From the IMG/VR virus record IMGVR_UViG_3300003886_000047, positions 1 through 21,915 of that record: DNA of 21,915 nt; one strand, 5' to 3'. The number at the start of each line of letters is the position of its first letter. The stretch's first letter is position 1. Below the pieces are notes generated by a model. That model was not told the origin of the DNA and searched no databases. It worked only from the letters and a program-made list of their open reading frames with translations. This DNA is from a virus. The position numbers and the translations under genes are program-made. Shown here one piece after another: positions 20,320 through 21,915 of this stretch.

Positions 20320-21594
20320 TTAAGTACCGGAATACCTAACTATAAAATGAGGGTTTTGTACAAGTACACCCCAAAGTATATCTAGCCGGTATTCTTCAGC
20401 CATGTTGCTGAAAGTACTGGTTTTGGAAACAGTCAGATTAAGTCCCTTATAGGATTTAGTTGAGCTGTTAACCGCTTTACTTGTCGGATCTGAGAATTTG
20501 CCAAACGCTATAGAAACAGCATTTTCATGCATACTCATATTCTGAACTAAAACCTCATTTTCAACACCAACCATATTCATAGGTGCCAAATCAGCAGGCG
20601 CGGCGCTTACCGTCCTATTCGGACCACTAACTATCATGGCGGGAGAAATCGAAATTGCCATTTCACCGGCACCATCAGCAGTTATGTCACTCAGAACAAC
20701 AAATGTTTGCAGATCAGAAGTAGGCGTTTTGCTGGCTTTTCCCAATACACGGAATACACCGTCTATGGTAAAGCTACTACCAGCAGTTATGGTGGATACA
20801 CCAGCCGTCCAACCTGAAGTCAAAAGCGTCTGATTAGATACTTCATCCAGGTGAGCTGAAAGCATAACATCCTGCGCGGCACCATTAATAAGTGGTGTAG
20901 CAGCACCAGCATGTAAGCCATTGGTGTGGATCGGGGTACGGATCGACTTCATGATAGATTGCCCTGAAATTTCACCAACATATGCAGCCTGGATGGCATT
21001 TTTTGCGATACTGGTTACAAAGACAGTTGTTAAAGCTGAACCAAGATTACCTGAAACGCGGGGGCTAACGATAAACTTGCGCTTCATATACCCTGACGGA
21101 ATGCTCATTTCATCTTGAAATATGTCCAAATCTGACACATTTCCAACGGTGACAGGCCCAACAGATGGTGTTAATGGATTAACGAGGCTGTAAGTATTTT
21201 GGTACATAGTGGTTGCGATGTCGGTTTCAACATCATCCAAGAGCGTCTCACAAGCAGTTTCAACATAACCACGCAAATATTCTTCACGCACATTATGCGC
21301 CAATTCACGACGACTGATGGTGAAGGAAATATGTCTATGTCGGTTAAGAGTTAAACGTACGCTGCCTTGTTCTATGTCATTACGGAAGCCAGCAGGGGCA
21401 TCCAAATCGGCACCCTCACCAGACTGCATGTAAATGCTTTTCGGGATGCGAATTGAGTCGCCGCGTTCGTTGTTAAATGTATTGTTGTGGCGAATTTTTA
21501 TGCACTTGAGAATTGTGCTATCCGTCATGATCAGCGCGAGCGCTGTGTTGCCGATGTAATCGGTGGTTGAAAAAATATTTGGGCCAGTAGCCAT
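20320..21594 (-). CDS. Major capsid protein, P22 gp5-like (HK97 fold)
   Basis: A 424-aa protein, near P22 gp5 (430 aa). It starts MATGPNIFSTTDYIGNTALA, then shows the P22-coat-like block of basic and Arg/Ser residues (GDSIRIPKSIYMQSG, SVRLTLNRHRHISFTISRRE), a long helix VREEYLRGYVETACETLLDD, and Gly/Thr-rich beta regions that would include the inserted domain of P22 coat. The C-terminus AEEYRLDILWGVLVQNPHFI is the usual end strand. It is the first gene of the late operon, 164 bases inside the right ITR. P22 coat needs a scaffold protein and a portal, which are normally encoded just upstream; here the sequence ends instead. Confidence 0.88.
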   Translation of the reverse strand: MATGPNIFSTTDYIGNTALALIMTDSTILKCIKIRHNNTFNNERGDSIRIPKSIYMQSGEGADLDAPAGFRNDIEQGSVRLTLNRHRHISFTISRRELAHNVREEYLRGYVETACETLLDDVETDIATTMYQNTYSLVNPLTPSVGPVTVGNVSDLDIFQDEMSIPSGYMKRKFIVSPRVSGNLGSALTTVFVTSIAKNAIQAAYVGEISGQSIMKSIRTPIHTNGLHAGAATPLINGAAQDVMLSAHLDEVSNQTLLTSGWTAGVSTITAGSSFTIDGVFRVLGKASKTPTSDLQTFVVLSDITADGAGEMAISISPAMIVSGPNRTVSAAPADLAPMNMVGVENEVLVQNMSMHENAVSIAFGKFSDPTSKAVNSSTKSYKGLNLTVSKTSTFSNMAEEYRLDILWGVLVQNPHFIVRYSGT

Positions 21595-21758
21595 GATAAA
21601 TTAATCCTATAAAAAAGTTGTTTGTGTAAATCGGGTTTCTTTTTAAGGGGCTAATTCTTAACAAAAGGGGCCGTGAGGGTTTGCGTTCCTGTGGCTGCAA
21701 GCGAATTCTGTGGTGATATAGTCTCAAGGGCCGCGCTGCGCTTCTATTAATTACCGAG
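21595..21758 (-). promoter_or_regulatory. Leader of the late operon
   Basis: 164 bases between the coat start and the right ITR with no open frame. Near the gene the minus strand reads ATAGGATTAATTTATC before ATG, giving an AGGA ribosome site. TATACT inside the ITR (minus strand) is the best -10 candidate, but no good -35 box lies 16-18 bases before it, so late transcription may need another polymerase factor. The leader has no counterpart at the left end. Confidence 0.4.
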
Positions 21759-21915
21759 CGGGTAATAGTATAACTACTTCTAGCTATGTACCGTTCGTCG
21801 GTTACGTGTGTTTGTTAATGTAAGTTCTCAGCGCGACCATAAAAATAGTGTTGAATTTTATATCTGGAATAGTTTTTTTATTTTCTTTTTCTATTTTCAA
21901 ATTAATTTCGCGAAT
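21759..21915. repeat. Right terminal inverted repeat (ITR)
   Basis: This is the partner of the left repeat, with the outer 91 bases identical and the inner 66 bases about 89% identical. On the minus strand its inner edge reads TATACTATTACCCG toward the late operon, so the same candidate promoter element faces inward from both ends. The last 8 bases of the repeat (21759-21766) overlap a small inverted repeat, ATTACC-N5-GGTAAT (21750-21766), that has no counterpart at the left end. Confidence 0.93.

Overview
The window reads as one complete or near-complete linear viral element of about 21.9 kb. Both ends carry the same sequence in inverted orientation: 91 bp is identical, followed by 66 bp with 7 mismatches. 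The gene content is that of a tailed (podovirus, P22-type) phage or phage-derived satellite of a Gram-negative bacterium. This rests on sigma70-like promoters, a lipobox lipoprotein, a P22-gp5-like coat protein, gp4- and gp10-like tail-plug proteins, and a run of DNA-ejection proteins. No rRNA, tRNA, CRISPR array, integrase or transposase was seen.

Right two thirds (about 7.48-21.6 kb, all minus strand). This is one tightly packed late operon read leftward from the right terminal repeat. Most neighbours touch or overlap by TAATG, TGATG or short overlaps. The order is coat protein, a small Cys-rich head protein, gp4-like adaptor, two tail-fibre-like proteins (a beta-propeller protein and a repeat/C1q-like fibre), gp10-like plug protein, possible needle protein, three more fibre-like proteins, a fibre-assembly-like protein, a small membrane/coiled-coil protein, and three ejection proteins. 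Coat, gp4, gp10 and ejection genes keep the P22 order, with fibre genes inserted between them.

Left third (1-7.46 kb). This is a mosaic of short accessory transcription units on both strands, each with its own promoter and/or hairpin terminator. A plus operon (166-1213) includes a GIY-YIG-type nuclease. At about 2.0 kb there is a divergent promoter pair with overlapping -35 boxes. To its right are a ClpP-like serine protease gene, a gene with an HREYGPA motif and two tiny membrane proteins. These converge on a minus-strand set of further tiny membrane proteins, a lipoprotein, and a protein with two copies of a putative DNA-binding repeat. Two plus-strand cassettes (5.5-6.3 kb) have matching leaders and terminators around unrelated proteins. 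A 192-aa gene with its own promoter ends the arm.

What is missing is notable. I see no terminase, portal, scaffold, DNA polymerase, terminal protein, protelomerase or recognisable endolysin. In P22 the terminase, portal and scaffold genes sit directly upstream of coat, which here is where the inverted repeat and the end of the sequence lie. Either this is a linear, capsid-encoding element that borrows packaging and replication from a helper or host, or it is one arm of a larger genome whose assembly stopped in an inverted repeat. The sequence alone cannot decide. Four small minus-strand genes in the left arm are each broken by a single-base frame change, three of them next to short homopolymers, so some indel error in the sequence is likely.
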